A stretch of 64,000 bases of DNA. Origin: Apis mellifera (Eukaryota > Arthropoda > Insecta > Hymenoptera > Apidae). The notes beneath the pieces are model-generated. The model ran no database searches, was not told the DNA's origin, and saw only the letters and a program-made list of their open reading frames with translations. Where the stretch lies: NCBI RefSeq assembly GCF_003254395.2, contig NC_037649.1:9821931-9885930 (forward strand), read 5' to 3'. Positions 38,736-49,909 of the stretch are shown one piece after another. Each line of letters opens with the position of its first letter. Position 1 is the first letter of the stretch. A program made the position numbers and the translations under genes.

Positions 38736-38754
38736 AAAAAAAAAAAAAAAAAAA
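38736..38754. repeat. A19 homopolymer
   Basis: Nineteen consecutive A within a purine-rich stretch. It is not preceded by an AATAAA at the usual distance and is not flanked by an evident target-site duplication, so a processed retrocopy is not indicated. Confidence 0.9.
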
Positions 38755-39237
38755 GAAAGAGAAAAGTTGAGAGCAAGAATCGCCGTAATCCATCCGTCGT
38801 CTGCGTACGAGAATAAATTAGCCGTAATGATCGGCTTTTGTCGACGACGGGTCTCGAAAGAAAAAAAGAAAAAAGGAAAAGGAAAAAAAAATCGCCAATC
38901 AAGGAATATCCGTGTGCGGACGGATTGGCAAAGTACTTGGAAGAAACGACGAGTCGTGAAACAAGTGGAGAAGAGAGTTGCTATAATCATAGGAACAAGG
39001 GCGGGATATGTGCTCGACCTCCGGTTCCCCTTTTATTTACGAGGCACGCAGGCACCGGTTCGGGAACGTTTTAACGAACGAACGGTTCTCTTTTATAACA
39101 CCGGCCCGTCCTACAAATTAAGTGCCTTTCTTTCGATAGTAAACGTCCATCTGTAATTTAGAGATTTAGAAATTGTTCCCATCTCGCTGCTACCGCGAAC
39201 CGGATGGAACTTGGCCACCGATAATCAACTCTCTTCT

Positions 39238-39267
39238 TCCTCCTCCTCCTCCTCCTCCTCCTCCTCC
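39238..39267. repeat. (TCC)10 microsatellite
   Basis: Ten pure TCC units, about 130 bp before the five-unit tandem array at 39400. Confidence 0.94.
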
Positions 39268-39399
39268 TTCTCGATCGTGCTCGATCACGATTCGTCGTTT
39301 TTACGATTCTCCGTTCGTTCCATTATAGCGATAATGGAGATCCATCGAGATAAATAAATAAGCCCTCTCTACTTACATTAAGAAGAAGAAAAAAAGGAT

Positions 39400-40027
39400 T
39401 AAAAGAAATCGATTATTAAAAAAAAATCGGAATAAGACAAAGTAAGTCAATTTCCCTCCGAAAACTGTACATCTGGATGAAGAGAACGAAATCGACGCAA
39501 TTGGAAAGAAGAAGAAGAAGAAAAACTAAAAGAAATCGATTATTAAAAAAAAATCGGAATAAGATAAAGTAAGTCAATTTCCCTCCGAAAACTGCACATC
39601 CGGATGAAAAGAACGGGATCAACGCAATTGGAAAGAAGAAGAAAAAAAAACTAAAAGAAATCGATTATTAAAAAAAAATCAATACACGGAATAAGACAAA
39701 ATACGATCAATTTCCCTCCGAAAACTGCATATCTGGATGAAGAGAACGGGATCAACGCAATTGAAAAGAAGAAGAAGAAAAATTAAAAGAAATCGATTAT
39801 TAAAAAAAAATCGGAATAAGACAAAGTAAGTCAATTTCCCTCCGAAAACTGTACATCTGGATGAAGAGAACGGGATCGACGCAATTGGAAAAAAGAAGAA
39901 GAAGAAAAACTAAAAGAAATCGATTATTAAAAAAAATCGATACACGGAATAAGACAAAATACGATCACTCTTCCTCCGAAAACTGCATATCTGGATGAAG
40001 AGAACGGGATCGACGCAATTGGAAAAT
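39400..40027. repeat. Tandem array of five units (~125-132 bp) with two unit types
   Basis: Units start at 39400, 39527, 39652, 39784 and 39911, each with taaaagaaatcgattatta. They share aatcggaataagacaaa, a tccctccgaaaactg block, ggatgaagagaacggg, gacgcaattgg, and a closing AAG-rich tail. Units 1, 2 and 4 are type A. Units 3 and 5 are type B, sharing an extra aatacacggaataagac segment and atacgatca instead of gtaagtcaa. The order is A-A-B-A-B, which suggests that an A-B pair was duplicated as a block. Unit 5 lacks the AAG tail. Divergence between copies is only a few per cent, so the array is young. It lies in the 18.9 kb intron and has no coding capacity. Confidence 0.95.
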
Positions 40028-40206
40028 CCATCGTACATCCGATATATCGGAAATAATCGGCGAAACAATGACAAATAACCGTACCGATCCGATCGGCTCG
40101 GTTAATTAACGATTTCGAGGATCGTGGAGACCTCGATCGATTCTTTTACCCCACGTCGATCGATTTCGCGATACCCCTCTCCTCTGAGGGGAGAACGTTT
40201 CAGGGA

Positions 40207-40230
40207 CAGAAGAAGAAGAAGAAGAAGAAG
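40207..40230. repeat. (AGA)8 microsatellite
   Basis: Pure AGA run, similar to the AAG tails inside the adjacent tandem array, perhaps a remnant of the same expansion. Confidence 0.92.
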
Positions 40231-42201
40231 GAAGAGGAGATCGGATCGGAAGCTCTGGAGGAGATAGGATCTAGGTGGGAAACAGGTGACGGCAAGCGGA
40301 TCCTTCTACGATTCTTCTCTCCCTCCTCTCTTCAGTAGGAATAGACTCGGGCCAAACTCGGATATCGCGCGGTTCGTTATCTCATCTAACGAGCGGTGGC
40401 CGGTCGTTACGTGATCATTACGTGGTCACCGTCGGGTCATTGCCATCGGATCGCTTAGATCCGAATGATAGCGTGCCGATCGGGGCTCAATTAAAAGCGT
40501 AGCAGAGGTGGAACGGCGGCCACGAACCCGGGTCGAGAAAGGAAGAAGGAAATTAGGTGGATGGACGGGTAGACTGCCGCCTACGTCGATCCTTCGCGCG
40601 GATCATCTCCTTCGAATCGATTCGATCGGAAGGGAAATAAAGTAAATGACAGTTTTTCGGGAAGAAATATATTCGGCTGGCTTGAAAGGAATTGGGGATT
40701 GTGAAAGATAGAAAGTTTTCTCGCGCGTTTTCTTCAAGTAGAAACGAGGAGGTTCCACTACGGCCTCCTTTCTTTTATCAGTAGAATTCGATCGATCGAA
40801 AAATATTCGAACGTTTATATCTGCTTCCCTTTCGAAATATTCCAGGGTATTCGGTTGTTGAGAAGAGGATTCTTCTGGAGGATTAAAAGGAGATCAGGGT
40901 AGGCAAACTAGGGTAGGGAATAGCACCGAGCGTGCGGAACTGTCGATCACCTAATTTGAGGATCGATCGTCGGAGAGAGGATTCGAGTAATTGCAGGTTT
41001 GTCGGGATCCCGTCGGCCGAGGTCGGATAAACGCACGGGAATCCACGGCTATCCACGTTTAATCGAACGATGATATTTAATTACAGAGGACGGTTAATCC
41101 CCCCCCTCCTGTTTAGGTGATTAATCGACGGAGAGGTGGCACAGGCTCGAGACTTCCAAGATTCGGGATCGATCGTTGCGACATCGGATTTATTGCAGGA
41201 TGATCGGATCTTTGCCTTTGAAATTCTCCATTCTCTCGATTTTACTTTTAAAATTCGGAACTGCGTGAAATTAAGAGTAAAAGTGACTCGTATCCAATCC
41301 ACGAGCATTCTTTCCCTATCTCGTCACTCGTCGTTTCCCAATTTTTCCGACTCACCGAGCGTAAAATATCCACCTCGCGGCAACACCTCGAACGGCCGAC
41401 CATCTATCAAAATTTTGCAATAAGCTGGATCGAAAAACGAAAACGAAAAAGAAAGGGGGGAGGGGAGGGAGGGAAGAAAAAAGGAAAAAAGAAGAAGGAA
41501 CGATTGCGCAATAAATTCGCAATAACAGCTCGCCGTACCAAACTCTCGACAACTCCGTCGTCGTTGGTCGTCGAGAGGGAGGTGTTACTCTACTCGAGAT
41601 GTAACTGGAGAGGAGAGGTTGGCTCGTTCCGAGACTGAAAGTGCGGACACGATCGCGTATAAATAGAACCACCTGTGCGTAACCGTACCGATTTCTAAGC
41701 GGCTCCATGTAAATCGTGGAGAGCCGCCGGGAGCGACTCGTTTCTTCGAACGAGACGAGTGCAATGACGCGTGTTCGCCACGCGGGGGGTATCCGCCGTC
41801 CCCCGATGACGGATAATAAATCACGTTCGATTCGTCGTGGTACATCGATCGGTACAGTTTCGAGAGAGAGAGAGAAAAGAAAAGAAAACCGAAGGAGAGA
41901 AGCGATTACCGGTCGATGTGTAAGAAGGCGAATTCTTGGATTCCCTCGTTAAGACGATGATGTATATAAAGATCGGCCGATGGAAATTGTGAAACCGGTT
42001 ACCACGTTCTCTTCTCTCCCTCCCTCCCCGTTTCTCTAATTGGAATGTTACGTTATTTACCCATCTCTCCACGAGATACACCAGATTACTCGAGGATAAA
42101 TTATCGTATTTACGATCCTCCGTAACGCATTTTCTTTTTCCTCGTTATCAATAATCTCGTTAATAATCGAATATCGAATTTTCCATCATCTCGGTTTCGA
42201 A

Positions 42202-42235
42202 TCCTCTTCCTCCTCCTCTTCCTCCTCTTCTTCCT
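42202..42235. repeat. CCT/CTT pyrimidine tract
   Basis: 34 nt of pure pyrimidine made of CCT and CTT units. On the minus strand it gives a false poly-Glu frame. Confidence 0.88.
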
Positions 42236-43158
42236 CGAGAAGGAAAGATACAGATCGTTGAACCGTCGAGAGACAAGAGCTCGAAAGAGACTGGAGGCTT
42301 GCGCGCAAGGTGGCGCGTGATTTAGCGAGGAAACGCAATAAAAGCCGAGGCAATGAAAGAAGATGACACGCGGTCAACACTCGCGGCGCCTTCTATCCGT
42401 TCGCGGCTTAGCTCGTACGGTACTCTGGACAATCAGCGGCGGCAGATGTTACGACTGCGAGCGACTGCAACAGGCTGCAAGCGACTGACTCGACATATTT
42501 CGCGGGGCGTGAAAAAATCGCGGAGCCCGTTTTATGCCCGCCACCATCCTTCCTCTTCCTCGTGGTAACGAGCGCTAACCGGGACGAATCGACCTGGGGG
42601 ATCTCGCCGATCGAATTTATTCCCGAGAAAAACGGGGGAGGAGGACAAATCCTCGAGAGAGAGAGAATAAGAGATGCTTCCTCGAGAGTTTCCAAAACGG
42701 ACGACGGGACGATTGTCTTCGAATCGAGTATTATTATTCGTCGAGTGTCGAGATCGAAGAAGAAGGAATCGTACATAATCTTCCATCTCACGTTCGTCTC
42801 CTTTACGAAGATGGGAGAGATGAATATTTTATAGTCAAGTTCGTGAGATTTTATAGGCGGGAGAGTGAAAAATGTTTGATTAGAGGATAGAAAGTTGGGT
42901 GTGACTGAAGAGCACTTGAAATTAGCGTCTGAATGGAGAATGTGACCACGCAAGTTTTTGAGTGGACGTGACCATGAAGTTTTCTAGGAATCTCTCTCTC
43001 TCTCTCTCTATCCTCGCGTGACTTAAGCTTAAGAGAATCGAGACGAAACACAATTTGATCTTTGATTTTTCCTTTTCTTCTCAACAAACTGTTATATTCT
43101 TATTAACCATCTTCACGCGTTCGTTCCGCCTTTCGAAAAAGTATCCATCGATATTCTT

Positions 43159-43866
43159 TTAAACCGTAGAAAAAAGAAGAGGAAAAGGAAAAGGAGAAAA
43201 AGAGGAAGAAAAAGGCTGCGTACACGTGTCTCGCCGTACACGGACGCAGACAGAGAGGAGCGTGTAACAGCATCGGTGTGGCCACACCTCGCGACTCACG
43301 TTGCTGCAAACGATGGTCGACATGTAAATTCGTAAGACTCGTAAAAGACTCGCGGTGAAACGAGCCGAATGCGCGAGGAAGAATGCTCCGGCGAAGAGCA
43401 TCGGGGGAGGTGGAGAGAACCGAGGGGAGCCCCCTCCTTCTCCCAGCTGTTCGGCATCGATTAAAATGCCATTGGCGAAAACGTGGAGGCCTCTAAAAAA
43501 CGTATATAGACCTCCTTCGAATTCCAAAATATTCCCACTTTCGCGACTCTCCTTCTCCCCCAAGAGAGAATCGAAAGATTCTCTCGTTTCGAAATCTTCG
43601 AAAAGAAGAATCAAGTTTCGATCCGTCGAATCTGGCGGATCCTCGTCGAGGAGAGGATCGCAGAAGGGATTAGAATTGGAAACGGCCAGTTTACAGCCAG
43701 TTCCACGTTTCACACGTCCGTCCAACATATTACCCTTCCCGTTATCGAGGGGCCGGCGTGCTGGTCGGAGCTGGATGATGCATCGTGAGCATCGTGCAAA
43801 CGCTTTCGAAGCGCGCCTCGCCGGGGAGCGCGCACAGCGGCCGCGCCGACAATAGATATTCCGCAA
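43159..43866. other. Stretch open on both strands (unassigned)
   Basis: The minus strand is open for 235 codons (43866 to 43159) and the plus strand for 166 codons (43355-43855) over the same DNA. Neither translation shows a domain or family I recognise. The minus frame has an acidic stretch around DPLLDEDPPDSTDRN; the plus frame is rich in Ser, Arg and Lys. I see no convincing splice pair. Scarcity of TA dinucleotides keeps both strands free of stops, so this is best regarded as compositional. Confidence 0.3.
43564..43585. repeat. Perfect 9-bp hairpin with GAAA loop
   Basis: Arms gagagaatc and gattctctc separated by gaaa. In RNA this would be a stem closed by a GNRA-type tetraloop. It lies inside a 500-bp stretch open on both strands and is probably a chance outcome of the TCGA/GAGA-rich composition. 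Confidence 0.7.
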
Positions 43867-44019
43867 CGCCCACGTTAGCGGGAGACAAAGGCCTGAACGG
43901 CCGGCAGATGCACGGCTCGCCTGCGACGCAAATGCACCGACGTCCGTCGATTTAGAGAACGCAACGAGATACGCCCGTTACGTACCTTCGTTTATACGTT
44001 ATTCGTGACGAAGGTGCGG

Positions 44020-44041
44020 TACGTACGTACGTACGTACGTA
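44020..44041. repeat. (TACG)n tetranucleotide repeat
   Basis: Run of the same self-complementary unit seen at 23556-23574. It contains repeated CpG and GTAC sites. Confidence 0.92.
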
Positions 44042-45103
44042 AGCAACCGGCCGAGCCACGTACTTCCCTCTCTCCGTTTCCCAAACGAGAGCTTGTGAGA
44101 AAATCTTCTTCCCTTTCGATTCGTCTCGACAGAATGTCGACTCTGGTTGAATATCGGTGGATGATTTGCGGCGGATCGGTAGAGGGAAGGGAAAGGAGAA
44201 AAAATAGGCGGCTACGTGAAAAAACGAAATAGGCGAGAGAGTAAAAAGGAAAGGTATGGATTTTGAAGTGGGTACGGTTGTTGCGAGACTAGCTGCGAGG
44301 CCGAAGCAAACGCGCGCACGTACGTACGCTCGAAGGTTACGTAATTCGGAGAAGAGCACGCGGACGGAGAGGAGCGACCGGTGACGACACCTTCTTCGGA
44401 GAGAAGCCTCGAGATCCGGGAGTGTCCACTCGACTGGGAGGTAGCCCGGCCCAGCCCACGTTCCCAACCATCGACCACGTTCCATACCGGATCCGTGGAG
44501 ATACGTTCGATCGATACGTACGCGCATCGCTTCGTTTTCCCTTCTAATTGGAAACGGAGTTATTCAACCGCGCCTCGGATGACGAATTGTCCGTCGATCG
44601 ATAAACTTTCGAGGAATAAGAATTCTATATATATGTATATATACACGAGGATTCATAGGGATCGCGTGGGCGGTTTTACTCGCCCGTTTACCCAGATTCG
44701 ATAGAAATTAGAAATCGAGGAGACGAGCGTATTGGAAGAGAATCGTGAAATCATCGAGCGATCGTGGACCATGAGCATTCATAAATCGTGTTCGCCAAGC
44801 CGTGAACGTCCTCCGTCTATCTCCCTACCTCTGCACCTGTCCCAGTTTCCATATTTCCGTTAAATTCCAACTTCGTCCCCGACGCTTACGATCGCGTGAC
44901 CAGAATTACTTTTCCCTCCAGCTCGGGATCATCGACGAGAGGAACGCTCCCTTTCTCGTTCCCCCCTCCCCTCGTAATATCTCCATCTTAAGAACGAATC
45001 TTAATTAACACTCGGAGGATCTTCGCGGTTGGACCAAAAATCCCACGGCATCCTCCTAGCGCAGGCACTGGTGGGACAGGGTACGAACGTTGTTCGACGG
45101 GGT

Positions 45104-45142
45104 ACCACCACCACCGCCACCACCACCACCACCATCACCACG
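45104..45142. repeat. (CCA)n trinucleotide repeat
   Basis: CCA run with single changes (CCG, TCA). Depending on frame it reads as Thr, Pro or His runs. All three plus-strand frames stay open here for a while, which explains the two overlapping open frames at 45029-45546. I do not take these as genes. Confidence 0.9.
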
Positions 45143-46355
45143 TGTCGGTTTTATCGGACCTGTACCCGTGTACAGTCGTTAAATCACTCGAATCCGGCAA
45201 TATATTCGAGCATCAACGTATCTCTAACGAGCGTATCCCCTATCGTCCGGCTGGGATCGGGCAAGGAAAATCCGACAAGCAATCAAACGACGAAAGATTC
45301 CACGGCTACCAGAGGGGCACGAGGCGACGACGAGGCGACCAACGTGGCCGTCCACCGTGCCAGCCATGTTGCGGAGGAATCCACGACTATCGGAAGCGAT
45401 CGCGAAATCTCGGGGCAATAATTCACCCCCTTCCGCCCCTTCCACTCTCGTCCGTGGTTGGAGGGGGCCCCGTTCGACACCGATGTCCTCGTACAGACTT
45501 GGGCAGAAAAGACCACGGCATCGTTGAACGGTTAATGCTCGCATAATACGTGCACGGCGCGGCGGCCGCAAGGGGGGACGGGTATTGTTACTAGTTTTAC
45601 GTACCGTTATTTTCTTCCCGTTGACAGAAATTCCTTGGAGCGCAAAGGTGAGCGCCGCTATCTGCGAATCTCCGAGCTTTCCGTGGAAAAATCCCCGATA
45701 CTTGACCCCGCCGCGAAACCTCGCACCTTTATCGCGCGAAATTTCACCACGGAGAGATACAAGGTAGAATTAAAAACGTTCCAACTTCGTTCTTTCGTTC
45801 GTTGATTGAAATCTCGGACGAGGAAGGGAAAGGATCGCGATTACGAAAACGGGAGCGTGGAGAATCGTCGAATGTTTTACGGAGGGAGGACAGAGGATGG
45901 GATAGTTCCGCGGAGATTAGTTCCGTGCGCCGAGTTATATAGAAGGGTTGGCCGGCCTCGGCCCAGCCATCGATCCTCCGGCTACCGGCTTCTGCCCGTT
46001 AATGAGTCATGTTTAATTGGCGTGGGAAGCCCGCGGCTACGTCCACGTAACGGAATTGAACTGTACCCGATCCAACACCGCGCGGTTACGACAAGGTAAA
46101 TACACCACGACCACCATTGACCCCTTACGCTCGGAAAATAACGAAACGGAACGAAAGAATCGTTAATGAGAGGCGAATCGAATTGATCGATCGACCGAAA
46201 CGAGTTTTCTTCCTTTCCTTCTTTCTTTCCCTCTTCCCTATCCCTCCTCTCAAATCTCTAAACTCGAGATACCGGAATCTTGGCCGCTCGGTGTACACAG
46301 GTGTATCGGGCGCGAGCATATTCCACGCACGGCTGGCCTGGATGCCGCCTTTCAC

Positions 46356-46400
46356 GAGAAGAAGAAGAGGAGGAGGAGGAGGAGGAGGAAGAAGAAGAAG
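46356..46400. repeat. 45-nt pure purine tract (AAG/AGG)n
   Basis: Mirror-like purine run: AAG units, then AGG units, then AAG units again. A polypurine mirror repeat can form a triplex. It yields a 14-residue poly-Glu in one false frame. Confidence 0.92.
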
Positions 46401-47549
46401 CCACAGTTTTACTGCTACCTCGACGACAGGCCAGGCATTCACCATCAAATCGCGATTTCTCAGGCAACAAGGATTTAACGCGAGACATTCACGGGGCCTC
46501 CGCTACGTATGTACAACAAGCACGGGTTTAGAAACGTTGTCGCCGCGGCAGATGGTACGCGACAGCCCGTTTCAAACGATTACTGTTACCGAGTCCCCGA
46601 CCACGACAACGACGACGACGACGACGCTTGCTCCCAACTTATGCCGGTATGCAAATAAATGGCATCGCGGTGAAAAAACGCACAATGCGATACGAAGGCG
46701 GGCAGGACGCGTGCTACGGGCCATTGTCTCCCGGTCTAATCACGACCGCGCGCGCAGGCATTTACGAGCCACCGGTTAGACGTAGCCCCCGGTCAAACGC
46801 TACCACCACCACCACCACTACTATCGCTATCTTTCGCGGGAAGGCGGTTCTCGTATTCTCCGCGCCACGTACCGATATATGCATCGCGAATACCAACACG
46901 AGTCACACCCATCACAGAGCCCCGACGACCCTGTGGGTGGCGCCACGTACGAATAAGTCGTAAGGCCATCATCCGACTATCGATATTCTATATATCTCTC
47001 TCTCTCTCTTCTCACGGCTTACATTACGTCCTCTCTTCCATCCCTCCCGTAATCTAACCCCCGAGGCGATCCTGCTCCGTAACGACGCTTTAGATCAACA
47101 GAAATAATTCCCTTTGATTCGAGGACTCGTTAAATTCCACCCTTACCTCGCCCCAGGGCCTCTCCTCTTCTGGAGGAGAGAGAGGTTAATACGTTCCACG
47201 CCGCGGGTCGTGGAGTTAAGAGGAGGAGTAGAAACTCGCGTAGAGAATCTAGCAATGATCGTATCGATAGAGCTCGAATCGATATGGAAAAATCTTTGAC
47301 GCTCTTCAATTCCAGAGAGAGAGAGAGAGGGAGAGGAGAGAAAAAAGGGACGAACGAAATTGGCGCAAGAAAGCGTGGAGGTATCCCTGAGCGAGGTTCA
47401 TTGGCGCGCTCCAAGTCCTTGTACGATCACCTTGTACCTAAATCGACACCTCGACTCGCGATTGCACGCCGCTAATCGTCCTTCCGGGAGTGACGTGCCG
47501 ACATACCGCGGTTCTTGCTAACAACCCTGACGTAGCCCTATTAGTAGCC

Positions 47550-47583
<34 letters not shown>
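47550..47583. repeat. Compound (CA)n(TA)n microsatellite
   Basis: CA run (47550-47571) passing directly into AT repeats (47571-47583). Confidence 0.93.
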
Positions 47584-48236
47584 CATAAGTATAGGATGTG
47601 TTGTTGCCGGAGGTCGACACACGAGGCCGGCATCACGATTCGGGTGCCATCACGTAGCAAGCGGAGCCGAGCGGGTTTCCATTCGCGGCCAATCGACACG
47701 CGCTTCCCGCGATTCGATACCGTCGATCGTGATCCAACGACCTCCTCCCTCTCCTCCTCCTTCTCCTTCGGCCGCGTAAACAAATGGAGATACCGGAAAG
47801 CGGAGAGTGGAGTGGAAAAAAATTGGACGGACGCATCGTGGCGTGGGAAGGTCGAGGAGGCTCTGTGCGACGACGAACTCGGCGTTAATGGCAACAACGC
47901 CGAGAGAAGGTCGCGTATATACGCGAGAGGGAATACGAGCGCGGGTAGGTAATTAGTTGCGCGATGAGTCGACGTATCAGAGATTCGAGTTTGAGAAAAT
48001 TTCTGATCGAGGATGAAAAAAAGAGAAGCGAGACTCGCGAACCTTGTAACAGTTGATTCGAATTAAATTCGTCGCGATGAACGTTTCAACGTAAACGTTA
48101 TTTCACGTTAATTATTTAGTTTAATCGTCTATTCATTTCGTTATCGATTTGTATCGTGTTATTGCTTGCTCGAGATTTGGGAATGGATGAAAATGATCGC
48201 AGAACGAGAGGAGGAATGTAAGAAAAGGCGACGTAC

Positions 48237-48326
48237 CTCCCTAGACGTTGGTGCCCCCAGGACGCAGGGGCTGTCCGGGCGGCGGGGCGCGCTGGCCCAC
48301 CGCTTGCTCGAGAGCTCGCTCTCATC
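48237..48326 (-). CDS. Upstream coding exon of the same minus-strand gene (30 codons, phase 0-0)
   Basis: Seen: on the minus strand the exon lies between an acceptor (tttattgtttcag) and a donor (gggag, then gtacgt). It is exactly 90 nt and reads DESELSSKRWASAP, then RRPDSPCVLGAPTSRE, with no stop in that frame. Of the other two frames, one hits a stop at once and the other would put the next exon out of frame with its PVDLS motif. The chosen frame runs into 29149-29314 in phase 0. The exon is GC-rich compared with the AT-rich flanks. Inferred: it is part of the N-terminal regulatory region of the KLF-like factor, exposed and rich in charged residues, Ser and Pro. I recognise no domain in it. 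Because its length is a multiple of three and both ends are in phase 0, it could be skipped without breaking the frame. It has no ATG in frame, so the start codon must lie in an exon further up. Confidence 0.72.
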
Positions 48327-48565
48327 CTGAAACAATAAACGTGACCTGTAATTAGACAAAACGAAGGTAAAGGTGATAGGCGGCCAGCCGCTTGATGAGA
48401 CGCTATTATATACCAATCGTAATGGGCCCCCTTGGGAAACGGCCAAATTGCTCCTCGCAGAAAATTAGCCGGGGAGAACAATGGAAGGAAGGAGGTTACG
48501 ATTTCGTCGTGTCCTACGAAAATCCGCGATTTCAATTTTACTATCACGTATCTATGCGTGTGAAC

Positions 48566-48566
<1 letters not shown>

Positions 48567-48626
<60 letters not shown>
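48567..48626. repeat. (TA)30 microsatellite
   Basis: An uninterrupted run of 30 TA units, the longest pure simple repeat in the window, about 240 bp upstream in transcript sense of the exon at 48237-48326. Being self-complementary, it can extrude as a cruciform and is likely to vary in length between individuals. Its exact length in any assembly should be treated with caution. Confidence 0.97.
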
Positions 48627-48629
<3 letters not shown>

Positions 48630-49864
48630 TGAAGCGTGTGCGTATTGCAATATCGCATTAAAATTCGATCAAAGTCCATCTTTTCACGCGGTCGAGGCAG
48701 AAACACACTTTTTATCGAGACAAAAGTTTTATTCCGATAAAACCGACCGATAAACAGATAAACTTCCGTTAGACATCCATATATCCCAACGCGGTATGAA
48801 ATTTTTTATCGCTCCATCAGCGTAACGAGTATAAAAATTGCAACGGCGCGTTCCGTTTAGTTTTACGACTACGCGATATTTTCCCTCCCCTCCCCTCCGG
48901 AAAAACGTGGTCGTGGTCGAAGTCTCGACTCTCGTCGAGTGTGGCTTGCCGATGGAAACGCGACTGTCGTGCGTTTGTCGGGCGTTTGCAATTTTCCGGC
49001 GGCGCCGACGCGAATCGATGCGAACACCTCGCGGAATTGCATTCTGCGACACGATTAAGCGGCACGGCGGCGTAGCGGCGGCCAGGAAACAGCAGGGGCG
49101 CTCTAATGGATCAATTATACCGAGTCATTTCGAGTGGAAACGAAAGAAAGAAAAGGTCGGCGTGGAAATAGGCCCCTCGTGGAATAATTAAGATGGCATC
49201 TCGCCGGTGTCAACGGTTGAATCGCTTCTCCGAACCGAATTCCGAAACGAGAGAAATATGTATATATAGAGATTGCGTAAAATTTTCTGTCGAGTAGAAG
49301 ATGAAACATTTGCGGAGACAAGGTTTCGCGCGTTTTAATCCGTTTTAAATCGAACATAGTCGTTCGAATTTTCTTTCTCGGCCCATCCTCCTCTCGCTTT
49401 CTCTTACGTTCACTTACGATCAGAAACACGGTGTACACATTTTACATTTATGACACCGCGGATCTCTTAGAAATCTTACGTAAACTCGGGATCTGAAAGC
49501 TTGTACGAGCGTCGATAGGCAAAGAAAATCGAGTGTTATCTTTTACGACGCGCAACATCTCGGGGCCGTCTACCTCGACTATTATTATCTCGATACGAGC
49601 AGGAATACGTCTCGTTGCGCAATCCTCTCCCCCTTCCTCCTCCTCCTATAAAATTAAATAAAAACATCAGAAATTAGGTAAACAACTTTCCTTACGTAAC
49701 GAATGCAAGAATCAAATTGATCCATCTGGTCCCGTCGAGTTTACCTTCGCCCTGCGTTTTAAACTGAAAACGATCGTCCTTCCACGGCATGTGGACAAGG
49801 CGTCGGGGTTGAAAATACGCGCGCCATTGCGTATTCCTCGGCCCACCGATGCGTTATTATCCTC

Positions 49865-49909
49865 TTATTATTATTGTTATTGTTATTGTTATTATTATTA
49901 TTATTATAT
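49865..49909. repeat. (TTA/TTG)n trinucleotide repeat
   Basis: Fourteen or so TTA/TTG units. On the minus strand they read as a poly-Asn run in a false frame. Confidence 0.92.

Larger units (their letters stand above)
29315..48236 (-). other. Long intron (18.9 kb) between the two KLF-like exons
   Basis: Defined by the donor at 48235-48236 and the acceptor at 29315-29316 on the minus strand. It holds a five-copy tandem array (39400-40027), CCT, GA, CT and TACG microsatellites, a pure-purine tract at 46356-46400, a CCA run at 45104-45142, and an AT-rich palindromic stretch around 31556-31622. One exon-like unit with a polyadenylation signal lies at 35456-35687 on the minus strand. Several open frames over 150 codons (for example 33465-34295 plus and 43159-43866 minus) match no family I recognise. 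The long intron is typical of a developmental transcription-factor gene, so cis-regulatory elements are expected, but none can be identified from sequence alone. Confidence 0.6.

Noticed and set aside
38282..38902. 206-codon minus-strand open frame
   Set aside because: It depends on long A/T homopolymer tracts read as FFFFLFF, and the opposite strand is open too.
46117..46779. 220-codon plus-strand frame ending in a Thr-rich mucin-like stretch
   Set aside because: The Thr run is an ACG microsatellite and the Gly/Arg run is the purine tract at 46356. There is no signal peptide or repeated domain.
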